From the IMG/VR virus record IMGVR_UViG_3300015202_000003, positions 1-64,000 of that record: a DNA stretch of 64,000 bases. One strand, 5' to 3'. Below are positions 40,016-47,848 of the stretch, piece by piece. Within the stretch, counting starts at the first letter, position 1; each line of letters begins with the position of its first letter. Made by a program: the position numbers and the translations under genes. Under the pieces are notes generated by a model that saw only the letters and a list, made by a program, of their open reading frames with translations, was not told the DNA's origin and did not search any database. The DNA is from a virus.

Positions 40016-40441
40016 GTGAAAATTAAATTTAAAAAATTAGACCTTAAAGCTACATTACCTCAAAGACAAACAGAGGGGAGTGCGGGCTATGATTTAGCAA
40101 CGATTGAGTCTGGCATTGTGGCACCTAACCAATCTATAACTTTAAAAACAGGGTTAGCTATACAAATCCCTGAAGGTTATGCGGGATTTATTCTCTCTCG
40201 TTCAGGGCATGGTTTTAAACACGGTTTAAGACTATGTAATTCTGTTGGTTGCACAGATAGCGATTATATTGGGGAAGTTAAAATTAAGATTCATAACGAC
40301 TCTCAAATAGCTTACGAAATAAAAGAGGGAGAAAGAATCGCTCAGTTAGTTGTTGTGCCTTATTTATCTTTCGATTGTGAATGGGTAAAAGAATTAGATA
40401 AAACAGAAAGAGGAGAGAATGGTTTTGGAAGCACAAACTAA
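40016..40441 (+). CDS. dut: dUTPase (trimeric Dut family)
   Basis: 141 aa from GTG. All five motifs: I AGYDL (23-27), II SRSGHG (61-66, HG in place of the common LA), III GCTDSDYIGE (78-87, the catalytic Asp in DSDY), IV EGERIAQLV (104-112) and V RGENGFGSTN (132-141). It hydrolyses dUTP to dUMP and PPi, limiting uracil in DNA and supplying thymidylate synthesis. Normal length. Located between helicase and small genes. Confidence 0.95.
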   Translation: MKIKFKKLDLKATLPQRQTEGSAGYDLATIESGIVAPNQSITLKTGLAIQIPEGYAGFILSRSGHGFKHGLRLCNSVGCTDSDYIGEVKIKIHNDSQIAYEIKEGERIAQLVVVPYLSFDCEWVKELDKTERGENGFGSTN

Positions 40442-40444
40442 AAA

Positions 40445-40660
40445 ATGTTTTTTAAACCTCCTTGGCCTCAAAGAAAAGGAGGTTTAAAAAAAGTTCGTCT
40501 CAATCAAACCAGAGAATTAGATTGTAAAACAATGTCTGTTGTTGAAATTTTCAATTTAATGGAAAACGAAACTGAAGAACAATTAAAACAAAGAATAGAT
40601 TTAATCAAAGAAAAGTTTTTATTGTTTTTTAATTTATTTTCGGGTTGGGATTCAATTTAA
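40445..40660 (+). CDS. Unknown small protein
   Basis: 71 aa, 3 bases after dut, so probably coupled. FFKPPWPQRKGGLKKVRLNQ then a helix (VVEIFNLMENETEEQLKQRI). Not recognised. Confidence 0.55.
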   Translation: MFFKPPWPQRKGGLKKVRLNQTRELDCKTMSVVEIFNLMENETEEQLKQRIDLIKEKFLLFFNLFSGWDSI

Positions 40661-40661
40661 C

Positions 40662-40690
40662 TTAGAATCTTCGTTCTTTGTTTCTTTTAA
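40662..40690 (+). repeat. GAATCTTCGTTCTT-family element
   Basis: cttagaatcttcgttctttg right after the stop. Confidence 0.5.
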
Positions 40691-40734
40691 TTTTTAGATT
40701 GTAAATCTAAGATTTGGAAAGTAAAACTTAATGT

Positions 40735-40773
40735 AAAAAAAGAGCCTTTAATTAAGTTTAAAGGCTCTTTTTT
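40735..40773. terminator. Bidirectional terminator
   Basis: aaaaaagagcctttaa and ttaaaggctcttttt, between + strand genes and the minus gene. Confidence 0.8.
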
Positions 40774-40795
40774 ATGGGTTTTTTTAAGTCTTATC

Positions 40796-41050
40796 TTATT
40801 GTCTTGTGGCTTCTTCCATTTTCATTTCTAATTCGGCAACGTTTTGCAGACTTGTAAGGTAATAAGACGCCGCCCATGTCATTTTAATGAGAGTTTCTTT
40901 AGATGGTTTTACATCGAAATGAGAGCGTGTTTTTTCCACTTCCTTTTTATTGGGGAGAAGTTGGTTTTTGGCGAAACTAAGTTTTTCTTCTAAAGAAGCA
41001 AAGGGTTTTTTGTCGGTTTCCCTGTTGTTTTTGTTGGTGTAGTTTTCCAT
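40796..41050 (-). CDS. Small protein on the minus strand
   Basis: 84 aa: MENYTNKNNRETDKKPFASL, EEKLSFAKNQLLPNKKEVEK, then YYLTSLQNVAELEMKMEEAT. Helical. Lead with the GGCGTTTAAATTAG box 3 bases before ATG. Unknown. Confidence 0.6.
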   Translation of the reverse strand: MENYTNKNNRETDKKPFASLEEKLSFAKNQLLPNKKEVEKTRSHFDVKPSKETLIKMTWAASYYLTSLQNVAELEMKMEEATRQ

Positions 41051-41108
41051 GCTAATTTAAACGCCTCTTCGGGCTTGAAGTTTCCCACAAAAATTTATAA
41101 CTGATATA
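41051..41108 (-). promoter_or_regulatory. TTATAA ... GAGGCGTTTAAATTAG leader module
   Basis: On the minus strand: tcagttataaatttttgtgg, then cttcaagcccgaagaggcgt and ttaaattag before ATG. The stem aagcccgaagaggc is partially self-complementary. Confidence 0.45.
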
Positions 41109-41173
41109 AGCCCTCAAGGGCCACTCTCCGTTATAATTTTCGTTTGTATAAGAAAAGGGTAAAAATAGATAGA

Positions 41174-41443
41174 ATGTCAAATCAAACACAGGAAAGAACA
41201 AAGAAACTTTATGTTCCCCGCCACGATATTTTAGAGCCTAATTTGTTGTGGGAAAACCGTTTTCAAATCAAGTCTACTTCTTCCGATAGACTTTATATAA
41301 TAGCCCAAAACAAGGCTAAAAGGCATTGCGCCTGTAGCTGCCCAAGTTACAGAACGAGAAGATATTGCCGTCACTTAAAAGAACTGGGTCTTGGAGAAAA
41401 GGAAGAGTCTTTAAATTTTAAGTTACAAATTATTCCGGTTTGA
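41174..41443 (+). CDS. SWIM-type zinc-finger protein
   Basis: 89 aa from ATG 41174. HCACSCPSYRTRRYCRHLKE (about 57-76): C-x-C-x(n)-C-x-H, the SWIM finger pattern. Likely binds DNA or protein. Short; the rest (LLWENRFQIKSTSSDRLYII) is beta-rich, as in SWIM domain fronts. Confidence 0.7.
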   Translation: MSNQTQERTKKLYVPRHDILEPNLLWENRFQIKSTSSDRLYIIAQNKAKRHCACSCPSYRTRRYCRHLKELGLGEKEESLNFKLQIIPV

Positions 41444-41565
41444 TAAACATTAAGGCTTTTATTTTATATTTGTCTTATTAATTTTATTTGCGAATTTTTC
41501 ATTTTCCGAACGTTTTGGTAATAGAAAATAAAAACACTCTTCTTTAATAGGAGTTTAAATTTAAG

Positions 41566-42078
41566 ATGACCACAAAAACACCTAAACCCAAAAAACCTTT
41601 CATGGATTATCCCGTTTATGAAAGCACAGAAAACGTCCCTTATTCTTCGGGTATAGATTTATCTGGCTATTTAACCCCTCCAAAGGTTTTTTCAGATGAA
41701 ACAAAAAGAAAAGACGAAAAAAATAACAACTCTTCGGTTTTCATATCTGAACCAGTTACTTCAAATTCTTTTCCTGTAATTCTTCAAGCTTCTTTTTTGA
41801 ATATCTTGAATTTGATTGCTTTAGAAAAGACAAAAGAGCAACCTTACGAAGTTTTACATTTAAAAGAAGGTGCGACTCTGCCTGAAATCAGGTGTTCTTT
41901 TAGAAGGCTTTCAAGAAAATACGATCCTTCTTGGAATCCCGAACAAAAAAAGGAATGTGAGCAAAATATTCTACAATTGAACACAGCATTAGTGGAGTTA
42001 GAATCTAAGTTGGAAACCACTAAAGAAGAGGGTGTAGAAGATTTAGACCTTAAAAACTCTGACCCCTTTGGGGATTGA
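41566..42078 (+). CDS. J-domain-like protein
   Basis: 170 aa. Residues about 100-150 look like a J domain: EQPYEVLHLKEGATLPEIRC then SFRRLSRKYDPSWNPEQKKE. The HPD tripeptide needed to stimulate DnaK is YDP here, so it probably does not drive Hsp70 ATP hydrolysis in the standard way. The N-terminal 90 residues are Pro/Ser/Lys-rich and likely disordered. Confidence 0.65.
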   Translation: MTTKTPKPKKPFMDYPVYESTENVPYSSGIDLSGYLTPPKVFSDETKRKDEKNNNSSVFISEPVTSNSFPVILQASFLNILNLIALEKTKEQPYEVLHLKEGATLPEIRCSFRRLSRKYDPSWNPEQKKECEQNILQLNTALVELESKLETTKEEGVEDLDLKNSDPFGD

Positions 42079-42100
42079 TTAAGTCAAAATAAAAACTAAG

Positions 42101-42445
42101 ATGATAAAAACAACTGTGTTAGAAGAAAAGGAAATTTCCAAACCAAGTTTGGATTTGGATTATCGTTCTTGTTTACTTCAAAATAGAAAACCAGAAACGG
42201 AGTTAGAAAAAGAGCAAATAAAATTAATTTCTTATTCTTGCTTTAAAGACCCTAAATGGGTTTTAAAAAGTCTTTTGCTTTATTGGGTTTTGTTCGCACA
42301 CATTTGTTTTGCTGACATAATAAGTTCAAATCACATTCTTTGGATAGCCAATCTTTGTTGTGCGGCTATTGAATGGGGTTTAATTAGATTAATTTATTTT
42401 TCTTTGAAAACCTTTTGGGGTTTCATTTCAAATCTTAAAAAATAA
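42101..42445 (+). CDS. Two-helix membrane protein
   Basis: 114 aa. LKSLLLYWVLFAHICFADII (about 64-83) and ILWIANLCCAAIEWGLIRLI (about 88-107) are transmembrane. N-terminal 55 residues are charged. No family. Cotranscribed with the next small gene. Confidence 0.6.
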   Translation: MIKTTVLEEKEISKPSLDLDYRSCLLQNRKPETELEKEQIKLISYSCFKDPKWVLKSLLLYWVLFAHICFADIISSNHILWIANLCCAAIEWGLIRLIYFSLKTFWGFISNLKK

Positions 42446-42446
42446 C

Positions 42447-42608
42447 GTGGAAAACACTTACGATTATTCTAACGGAGGAGATTTTTGTTTAAAACACCTT
42501 AATGATTTAAAAGAAGCGTTTTTAGCTTCCAATGTTTTAAATTCTGAAAGTTGCAAAAAAGTTTTAAAGTTTTTGGAAATTGAAAACCCAGAAGAGTGGG
42601 AAAGTTAG
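42447..42608 (+). CDS. Small acidic protein
   Basis: 53 aa from GTG 42447: NTYDYSNGGDFCLKHLNDLK then FLEIENPEEWES. Immediately after the membrane protein stop. No family. Confidence 0.5.
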   Translation: MENTYDYSNGGDFCLKHLNDLKEAFLASNVLNSESCKKVLKFLEIENPEEWES

Positions 42609-42622
42609 AAGAATTTTAAATG

Positions 42623-42659
42623 AAGAACCTCCTGTTAAATTAATAACAGGAGGTTCTTC
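42623..42659 (+). terminator. Terminator
   Basis: aagaacctcctgtta pairs with taacaggaggttctt. Confidence 0.85.
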
Positions 42660-42818
42660 TCTTTCTTCGTGAACAACTTTTTTATTTTCTAATCTCACCA
42701 AATTCTATAAACATTAGACAAAGAGATGTTTCCAACTTTTCTTTCGGGATGTAGATTAAATTCGTCCGCTTTTTATTTTTTCTGTTTCATATTTTGTAAT
42801 AGAAGTTTGATTTTCTAT

Positions 42819-42851
42819 AAAAAAACATCTATAATTTAACAGGTGTTTTTT
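42819..42851 (+). terminator. Hairpin just before the GIY-YIG gene
   Basis: aaaaaacatct and aggtgtttttt with one mismatch, only a few bases before the TTG start; could act as attenuator. Confidence 0.45.
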
Positions 42852-42855
42852 TATT

Positions 42856-43167
42856 TTGATTTCTAACTCTCGTAATTATGTTCTTTATGTTTTAAGAACT
42901 CCGTCCAATAAATTTAAAGTTGGAATTTCTTCAAATTTTAAAAGTAGGTTGAGGAGTTTCCACACAAACTGTTCAGAATCTTTTGAAATTTATCTTTGTA
43001 TTGAGGTGGGAGATTCTAAGTCTGAGGTTTTAAAATTAGAAAGAAGAATCCATAACAATTTACGTCATAAAAAAACACATGGTGAATGGTTTCAAAATTT
43101 GAACGAATCAGAATTAAATTATTTAAAAGATTTAGAGCAGTTATATTTTTTCTCTTTTGATTTTTAG
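42856..43167 (+). CDS. GIY-YIG-type (T5orf172-like) nuclease domain protein
   Basis: 103 aa from TTG. YVLYVLRTPSNKFKVGISSN (8-27) is the GIY-YIG core (YVL ... KVGIS), RLRSFHTN holds the Arg, E in LKLERRIHNNLRHKK and GEWFQNL near the end match the T5orf172/MUG113 pattern. A stand-alone nuclease domain, possibly a homing-type enzyme. No ATG is available in frame. Confidence 0.75.
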   Translation: MISNSRNYVLYVLRTPSNKFKVGISSNFKSRLRSFHTNCSESFEIYLCIEVGDSKSEVLKLERRIHNNLRHKKTHGEWFQNLNESELNYLKDLEQLYFFSFDF

Positions 43168-43179
43168 AGTTTTATTTAT

Positions 43180-43217
43180 AAGTCTTATCTAAATAAGGAT
43201 AAGACTTTTTCTTTTTT
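43180..43217 (+). terminator. Terminator
   Basis: aagtcttatc pairs with gataagactt, then T-rich. Confidence 0.8.
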
Positions 43218-43333
43218 CAACTTATAAATTTTTCTAATTTAACTCTTTCAAATTAAGGGCTTGTTTCTTTTTCTTCCATACGTTAAATTCTAATCGTGCT
43301 TGAAGAGAAGTAAACAGAGGAAAAAATTCCACT

Positions 43334-43894
43334 ATGACAGAAACAAAAAAGAAACCGTTCGAGAAAATTGATTGGGAGCCGCTGCTTCCAAAAATGAACT
43401 GGGAAAAGTCAAATCGTCAGTTGGCTACAGAAACGGGGTTTTCCCCCAGTGCGGTAGCAAGTGCCAGAACAAAGTTCGGCACAGAAAACCCTTTCGCGTC
43501 TAAAACTTTTACCCCTCAGCAAAGAATATCTTATCTTTATAAGAGAGGAAATTTAAACAAATACACTTCTATTGCCGACTGCGCCAAGGGTGTTAAGGCC
43601 TCTGTTTATGAAGTTCAAAATTTCATAAAAGAGAGAGATTTGGTATTTAGAAGTTCCAACGTCATAAAAATGAAAGAAATGAATTTTGATTTATCTAATC
43701 GTGACCTTTCTGAAATTTGGGATGTAAAGGAAACTATTTTAGGTTCTCACAGAGCTAAATACGGTTTGTATGTAAGATGGGCCGGGGGCTATGATTGGAC
43801 GCCTAAGCCAGAGTATAGGAAAGCGATTGAGGAAGAGGGGATGAAAGCGGCTAATTTTAAGCCTTGTTATTTAGTTCCTATTGGGAATAGTTAA
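43334..43894 (+). CDS. HTH-like protein, paralog of 44775-45383
   Basis: 186 aa. DWEPLLPKMNWEKSNRQLAT then ETGFSPSAVASARTKFG is a helix-turn-helix-type segment; DLSNRDLSEIWDVKETILGS and YRKAIEEEGMKAANFKPCYL are shared with the second copy downstream (DLNEVWGVDYQRIAS; YFKALEQEKRKHSNFKNICL). Probably DNA-binding; several HTH repeats resemble those in homing-endonuclease-associated or phage regulatory proteins. Confidence 0.65.
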   Translation: MTETKKKPFEKIDWEPLLPKMNWEKSNRQLATETGFSPSAVASARTKFGTENPFASKTFTPQQRISYLYKRGNLNKYTSIADCAKGVKASVYEVQNFIKERDLVFRSSNVIKMKEMNFDLSNRDLSEIWDVKETILGSHRAKYGLYVRWAGGYDWTPKPEYRKAIEEEGMKAANFKPCYLVPIGNS

Positions 43895-43906
43895 CACTAA
43901 ACAATA

Positions 43907-43947
43907 AAAAAAGAGACAGAGCCTTAAAAAAGTTCTGTCTCTTTTTT
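43907..43947. terminator. Bidirectional terminator
   Basis: aaaaaagagacaga pairs with tctgtctctttttt between convergent genes. Confidence 0.85.
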
Positions 43948-43958
43948 GTTTTAAATTT

Positions 43959-44177
43959 TTAGAACGGCCCGATAACACCATTATCCAAGGTAACTTTAGC
44001 GTTAGTAAGGGTTTCCTCGTCGCTCAAGCCTCTTTTACAGATGATTACGACGTATTCAACCCCTCCTTGTTTAAAGGCGGCTGCGGCTTCTAATTTCTTG
44101 TGTAGAATATTTGTAATGGCGCTAAACAAAGAAGAAAATTTCAAAAGTAAAGCGAGTTGTTGAAAAGTTTTGTTCAT
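43959..44177 (-). CDS. Unknown small protein
   Basis: 72 aa on the minus strand: MNKTFQQLALLLKFSSLFSA, KKLEAAAAFKQGGVEYVVII then GLSDEETLTNAKVTLDNGVI. Mixed helix/strand. No family. Confidence 0.55.
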   Translation of the reverse strand: MNKTFQQLALLLKFSSLFSAITNILHKKLEAAAAFKQGGVEYVVIICKRGLSDEETLTNAKVTLDNGVIGPF

Positions 44178-44258
44178 GGTTATTTCTCGTTCTCTTTATT
44201 TAATCTCTGTTATTTTTTTCAGGTGTTAATTTTCTAATTTCCAAGTGTCCATAAATTT

Positions 44259-44435
44259 ATGGAAAACGAACTTATTTTAGAGCCTGAAGAATCGGAGTGG
44301 TTTATTGGTATGCTTGAAAACGGGGTGTGGCAAACTTTTCAAAGTGCGGATATTTGGAATAGTGGTTTTTACAACGTTCAAGGCCCATTTGAGGCTCAAG
44401 AAGAGGCTCAAAACTGTTTGTCGTTATATCTTTAA
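44259..44435 (+). CDS. Small protein similar to the end of the next gene
   Basis: 58 aa. EESEWFIGMLENGVWQTFQS and GPFEAQEEAQNCL parallel FKWFIGIGFDAKFQIFSS and GPYDSEAEALSE in the next product: a partial duplication. Confidence 0.6.
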   Translation: MENELILEPEESEWFIGMLENGVWQTFQSADIWNSGFYNVQGPFEAQEEAQNCLSLYL

Positions 44436-44441
44436 CATAGA

Positions 44442-44774
44442 ATGAAAAAATTAAACCTAATCTCACCTCAGATATTAAAATTAAACCTGTTAGAAGAGAT
44501 AAAGTCTCTGTTGATGGAAAGAGAAGCAGAGGGTTTAGAAAGATTTTCGGCTCAGTTACAAAAAGAGAGTTTGGATAAAATTAAAAAAGAGATGGAACAA
44601 AACTTTAAATGGTTTATTGGGATAGGTTTTGACGCTAAATTTCAAATATTTTCTTCTCTTTTAACCCGTCTTGAAATATTAGAAGAGTTTGACACTTTTA
44701 AACTTTCCTGTGTTTTTGGGCCTTATGACAGCGAAGCAGAGGCCCTTTCAGAAACAAGCCCTAAAAACTGGTAG
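44442..44774 (+). CDS. Unknown protein
   Basis: 110 aa; helical first half (LLMEREAEGLERFSAQLQKE) and a WFIG...GPYDSEAEAL second half as above. Ends KNW at TAG 44772; the next frame follows in phase. Confidence 0.6.
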   Translation: MKKLNLISPQILKLNLLEEIKSLLMEREAEGLERFSAQLQKESLDKIKKEMEQNFKWFIGIGFDAKFQIFSSLLTRLEILEEFDTFKLSCVFGPYDSEAEALSETSPKNW

Positions 44775-45383
44775 GAAAACATTATTTCAAAACAATTTAA
44801 CATCCATTGGGAAGAAGAAATTAAAAAAATTGATTGGACACAGTCTCTTCAAGACATTGGAGACTTTTACGGGGTTTCGAGAGAAAGAATCAGGCAAATT
44901 AGAAATTTCTACAAGATTCCTGCGAGAACAAAAGAAAACAAGATAGGACATAATTCTCAAACATTCCATTTGAAAATTTTAGAAGAGAAGTTTGAACGGG
45001 GAGAATTTCTTCTTTTTTCTTCGATTGCGGAGTGTGGGAGAGAACTTAAAATTCCTTTCAGATTCATTTCTCTTTTTTTAAAAAAGAAAAAGGGGTTGGA
45101 ATATGTAGCTATCAAGGTTCAAAAATTAGAGCAGGTAAATTGGTTATTGCCTAATGCTGATTTAAATGAAGTTTGGGGTGTGGACTATCAAAGAATAGCT
45201 TCTTATCGTTATTTAAATCAAAAACCTTCTAAATGGAACCGGGAATACGGGCATCTTCCAAAAGACCCTGAATATTTTAAAGCCTTAGAACAGGAAAAAA
45301 GAAAACATTCTAATTTCAAAAACATTTGCTTGGTTAAAATTAAAAGAGGCAAGATTAGGAGTAATTTAATTAAAAAACCGTAA
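44775..45383 (+). CDS. HTH-like paralog of 43334, no standard start codon
   Basis: Open in the frame of the preceding gene right after its TAG: NIISKQFNIHWEEEIKKIDW, TQSLQDIGDFYGVSRERIRQ, IRNFYKIPARTKENK... to 45383. Homology to the product of 43334 begins well before the first in-frame TTG (44970), so the region must be or have been coding. The only starts are ATT 44781/44784 behind a taggaaaac ribosome-like site. Rare ATT initiation, coupling to the preceding gene, readthrough of TAG, or a lost start are the options. Confidence 0.55.
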   Translation, partial: ENIISKQFNIHWEEEIKKIDWTQSLQDIGDFYGVSRERIRQIRNFYKIPARTKENKIGHNSQTFHLKILEEKFERGEFLLFSSIAECGRELKIPFRFISLFLKKKKGLEYVAIKVQKLEQVNWLLPNADLNEVWGVDYQRIASYRYLNQKPSKWNREYGHLPKDPEYFKALEQEKRKHSNFKNICLVKIKRGKIRSNLIKKP

Positions 45384-45414
45384 TTTTTTAAGTTCTAAAG
45401 TCATAAATTAAAAT

Positions 45415-45627
45415 ATGACACAAGAAGAGAAATTAAAGGAATACAAATTAAAATTTCAAGAATCCAAAAGAATTTTAAATGAAAAGAGAACGATGTTTGA
45501 TGCTAACCCAACGAATTTAAATTTAAAAACAATGAAATTATCTTCTTTCTTTTTTCAAAAATGTTTTTTTGAGTTGGGAGATTTGACAAAAAATATAAAA
45601 GACAATGGAAACCCTAAAGCAGAGTAA
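45415..45627 (+). CDS. Small helical basic protein
   Basis: 70 aa; EEKLKEYKLKFQESKRILNE, coiled-coil-like. Unknown. Confidence 0.55.
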   Translation: MTQEEKLKEYKLKFQESKRILNEKRTMFDANPTNLNLKTMKLSSFFFQKCFFELGDLTKNIKDNGNPKAE

Positions 45628-45766
45628 AATTAAAGAGCCTTCAAAGTGTCTCAGGTTTTCGGGAGAATTTAAATTGAAAGAGTGTGGGATAATTTTCTAT
45701 GTTTTTAACAACTATTACTCAACAATTGCGGAACAACAGTTTCAATCAATTCTATTTACGATTTAG
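45605..45766 (+). CDS. Small protein overlapping the preceding gene
   Basis: 53 aa from ATG 45605, overlapping 23 bases. EPSKCLRFSGEFKLKECGII then FYVFNNYYSTIAEQQFQSIL. Plausible but unsupported by similarity. Confidence 0.4.
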   Translation: METLKQSKIKEPSKCLRFSGEFKLKECGIIFYVFNNYYSTIAEQQFQSILFTI

Positions 45767-45815
45767 GAAAACCATCTTCCTATGCATCTCATTTTTCAAC
45801 TAAACCCTAATTCAA

Positions 45816-46031
45816 ATGCCTTATAAATTTGACCGGATTGAATGGTGCATTGAGGTTTCTCAATCTTTGGAGTTAAAAAAAGAATTAATTGATTTTAAAA
45901 AGTATCAAGCCTCTTATTCCTGCAAGGAATTTATTAGTGGGTTGGATTATGTTTTAGATTTATGTGGTTTTGAAGACACGTTGATTGCATGGGAAATCGA
46001 ACATCAAATAAGTTTAATTGAGAATATATAA
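45816..46031 (+). CDS. Unknown small protein
   Basis: 71 aa; KFDRIEWCIEVSQSLELKKE, GLDYVLDLCGFEDTLIAWEI. Its TAATG junction overlaps the next start, so the two are coupled. Confidence 0.55.
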   Translation: MPYKFDRIEWCIEVSQSLELKKELIDFKKYQASYSCKEFISGLDYVLDLCGFEDTLIAWEIEHQISLIENI

Positions 46032-46291
46032 TGGGAAAAGAATATATGGATTGGCTATCTAACCTTAAAAAAGGGGATGAGTTTGTTTTTGAGCGGGGGA
46101 TCAAACCCAGTCAAATTTTATCAGTTGAAAAAGTTTTAGGTTCTTCTAAGAAGAAAATTAGAACTTCAGCAGGAGAGTTTCAAAAAGGAGGGGGTAGATT
46201 TTTAGGGGAGGAGTTTGGGGGGATGTTGCCTATTACGGTAAATTTAAAAAAGAGGTTGGAAGAAGCGGATAAATTAAAAGAAGAAGATTGA
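46031..46291 (+). CDS. SH3-like small protein
   Basis: 86 aa. LKKGDEFVFERGIKPSQILS VEKV-type beta strands (GDEF.. and KIRTSAGEFQKGGG) recall the short barrel proteins often found in phages, e.g. 22881. No precise family. Confidence 0.55.
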   Translation: MGKEYMDWLSNLKKGDEFVFERGIKPSQILSVEKVLGSSKKKIRTSAGEFQKGGGRFLGEEFGGMLPITVNLKKRLEEADKLKEED

Positions 46292-46301
46292 AATTAAAAA
46301 A

Positions 46302-46330
46302 CACTTAGAATCTTCGTTCCTTGTTTTAAG
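46302..46330 (+). repeat. GAATCTTCGTTCTT-family element
   Basis: cacttagaatcttcgttcct after the stop. Confidence 0.5.
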
Positions 46331-46350
46331 TTTTATTTCAATCAAATTTT

Positions 46351-46415
46351 TAATTTCTCTTATTAAATTTTAAAAGGCTATATCTCCTGTCTCAAGCGTT
46401 TAAATAAGGGACAAG
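46351..46415 (+). promoter_or_regulatory. Long leader module shared with 58729-58786 (minus)
   Basis: taatttctcttattaaattt, taaaaggctatatctcctgt, ctcaagcgtttaaataaggg. The first 56 bases differ at only two positions from the minus-strand copy at 58786-58729. Followed by aaaaggaggtgttaaatacatt and the ATG at 46452 (ribosome site aggaggtg). Confidence 0.65.
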
Positions 46416-46451
46416 GAAAAAATCAACGGAAAAGGAGGTGTTAAATACATT

Positions 46452-46793
46452 ATGAAAGCTATTTCTCCATTCGACGCATTAGGAGATAAAGTAAAAGTTA
46501 TTTTAGAAAAAGTAGATGAATTAGAGTCTAATATTTCAGAATACATGACAAAAAATTGGTGGGGGGAATTTGGGAATAACAATTGTATGGTTTATGTTCT
46601 ACCTAAAGTAGACAGCCCTTACAGTAGAAAGATTTTGAATAGTTGTTTAGAGCGTTTTGAAAATAAAGGTTGGGAGATTCAAATAGAAGATTCGGGAAGG
46701 GACAATAAGATTACTTTCTCTGAAAAATTAAAGCCTAAAAAAACCTCTTTGAAAACAAAACAAGAGTGGCAAGAAGAAAATAACCCTAATTGA
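46452..46793 (+). CDS. Unknown protein
   Basis: 113 aa. Contains a VYVLPKVDSPYSRKILNSCL segment and a C-terminal Lys/Thr tail. Strong ribosome site aaaaggaggtg. Not recognised. Confidence 0.6.
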   Translation: MKAISPFDALGDKVKVILEKVDELESNISEYMTKNWWGEFGNNNCMVYVLPKVDSPYSRKILNSCLERFENKGWEIQIEDSGRDNKITFSEKLKPKKTSLKTKQEWQEENNPN

Positions 46794-46822
46794 GAAAGAG
46801 ATTTAAGGAATTAAACTCGGAT

Positions 46823-46867
46823 TAAAAAAGGCTTCTTGGATTTCAAATTTCTAAGAAGCCTTTTTTA
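46823..46867 (+). terminator. Terminator
   Basis: aaaaaaggcttctt pairs with aagaagcctttttt. Confidence 0.85.
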
Positions 46868-46889
46868 ATTTTACAATCTAAAAAACCTA

Positions 46890-47294
46890 ATGTTTATTTC
46901 AAACAAAGAAAAATTAAATTTTTTTATGGAAGAATACTTTTCTCAAACCTACGCTATCGACAAAGTTTGGAGAGTGTGGGATAAAAAAAACGACATAATT
47001 TTTGAAGTTTCTGCTTTCGATGGAAAGATTAGATTAGGTTTCATCGGCAACATAGGAGAGGAGAGAAAAGGAAACGCCTCTTTAGCTTTAGATTGGCTAT
47101 GTTCTTTAGCTGACAAACATAAAGTTTCAATTTCTTTAGGTGTTGATCCCATCAAGTCTTTTGTTTTCAAAACAGGTTCAAAAAATTCAGGTCTAACTAA
47201 AACCCAATTAAAACAATGGTATGAGAAAAGAAGGTTTAAATCTGTTTCAAATAAACAAAATGAAATGATTAGAGATTTTCAAATCTTAATTTAG
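46890..47294 (+). CDS. GNAT-like acetyltransferase-fold protein (tentative)
   Basis: 134 aa. GNASLALDWLCSLADKHKVS then LTKTQLKQWYEKRRFKSVS copies the second half of small phage GNAT-like proteins (W[LM]C.LAD.H.V.L.L.V.P....GL...QL..WY.R.GF). The acetyl-CoA loop (Q/R-x-x-G-x-G/A) is not clearly present; GNIGEERKGNAS stands in its place. Enzymatic activity is uncertain. Confidence 0.55.
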   Translation: MFISNKEKLNFFMEEYFSQTYAIDKVWRVWDKKNDIIFEVSAFDGKIRLGFIGNIGEERKGNASLALDWLCSLADKHKVSISLGVDPIKSFVFKTGSKNSGLTKTQLKQWYEKRRFKSVSNKQNEMIRDFQILI

Positions 47295-47312
47295 CAAAGA
47301 ATCTTCGTAAGA
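47295..47312 (+). repeat. Hairpin gaatctt-cgt-aagattc
   Basis: A variant of the repeated family with a 7-bp perfect stem right after the stop. Confidence 0.5.
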
Positions 47313-47339
47313 TTCAATTCTAAGAACAAATTAAAAACT

Positions 47340-47729
47340 ATGAACGACTCCATGAAATTCTTTTTCGGTCAAAAAGACAGAGGAAATTTAGTTTTAAGTT
47401 TCTCTTTGTCTTTTCAAGATATAGCGGCTTGTATTTTAGATTCTCTTCCCAATCTAACTAATCTCCAAAAACAACTTAAAACTAAATTTCCTTCTTCTGA
47501 AGAATTGGAATCTTTTTTACGCCGACAAATTTCTTTAAAGGGAGATTTAAAAAACCAAGATTTTTGTTTTAAAAATTTAACTCAAGAGCAGTTAGATGCC
47601 AACCCTAATTGTATTAAAAAAATTCTAACATATGTTGAAAAACTATATGTAGGTAGGATTTCTTGGAAAACAGCAGAAGAAACGAAAAAGAAATTAGAAA
47701 ATGAAAAAATTAATTTAAGTTCAATTTAA
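47340..47729 (+). CDS. Unknown protein
   Basis: 129 aa. LTNLQKQLKTKFPSSEELES, YVGRISWKTAEETKKKLENE. Helical. Unknown. Confidence 0.55.
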   Translation: MNDSMKFFFGQKDRGNLVLSFSLSFQDIAACILDSLPNLTNLQKQLKTKFPSSEELESFLRRQISLKGDLKNQDFCFKNLTQEQLDANPNCIKKILTYVEKLYVGRISWKTAEETKKKLENEKINLSSI

Positions 47730-47848
47730 GTTCTAATTTCATCTATTAAATTAATTAGGAATCTTCGTTCTTCATGTTAAGTCTTTAATTTATCGCTCTT
47801 TCAAAAACAAGTTGTTTTTGAAAGAGTTGGGAGAGTTTCAATTAAAAA

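Noticed and set aside
44689-44969. Frames at 44689-44946 (+) and 44787-44969 (-) as genes
   Set aside because: They overlap the region with homology to the HTH paralog in another frame and show no protein-like pattern.
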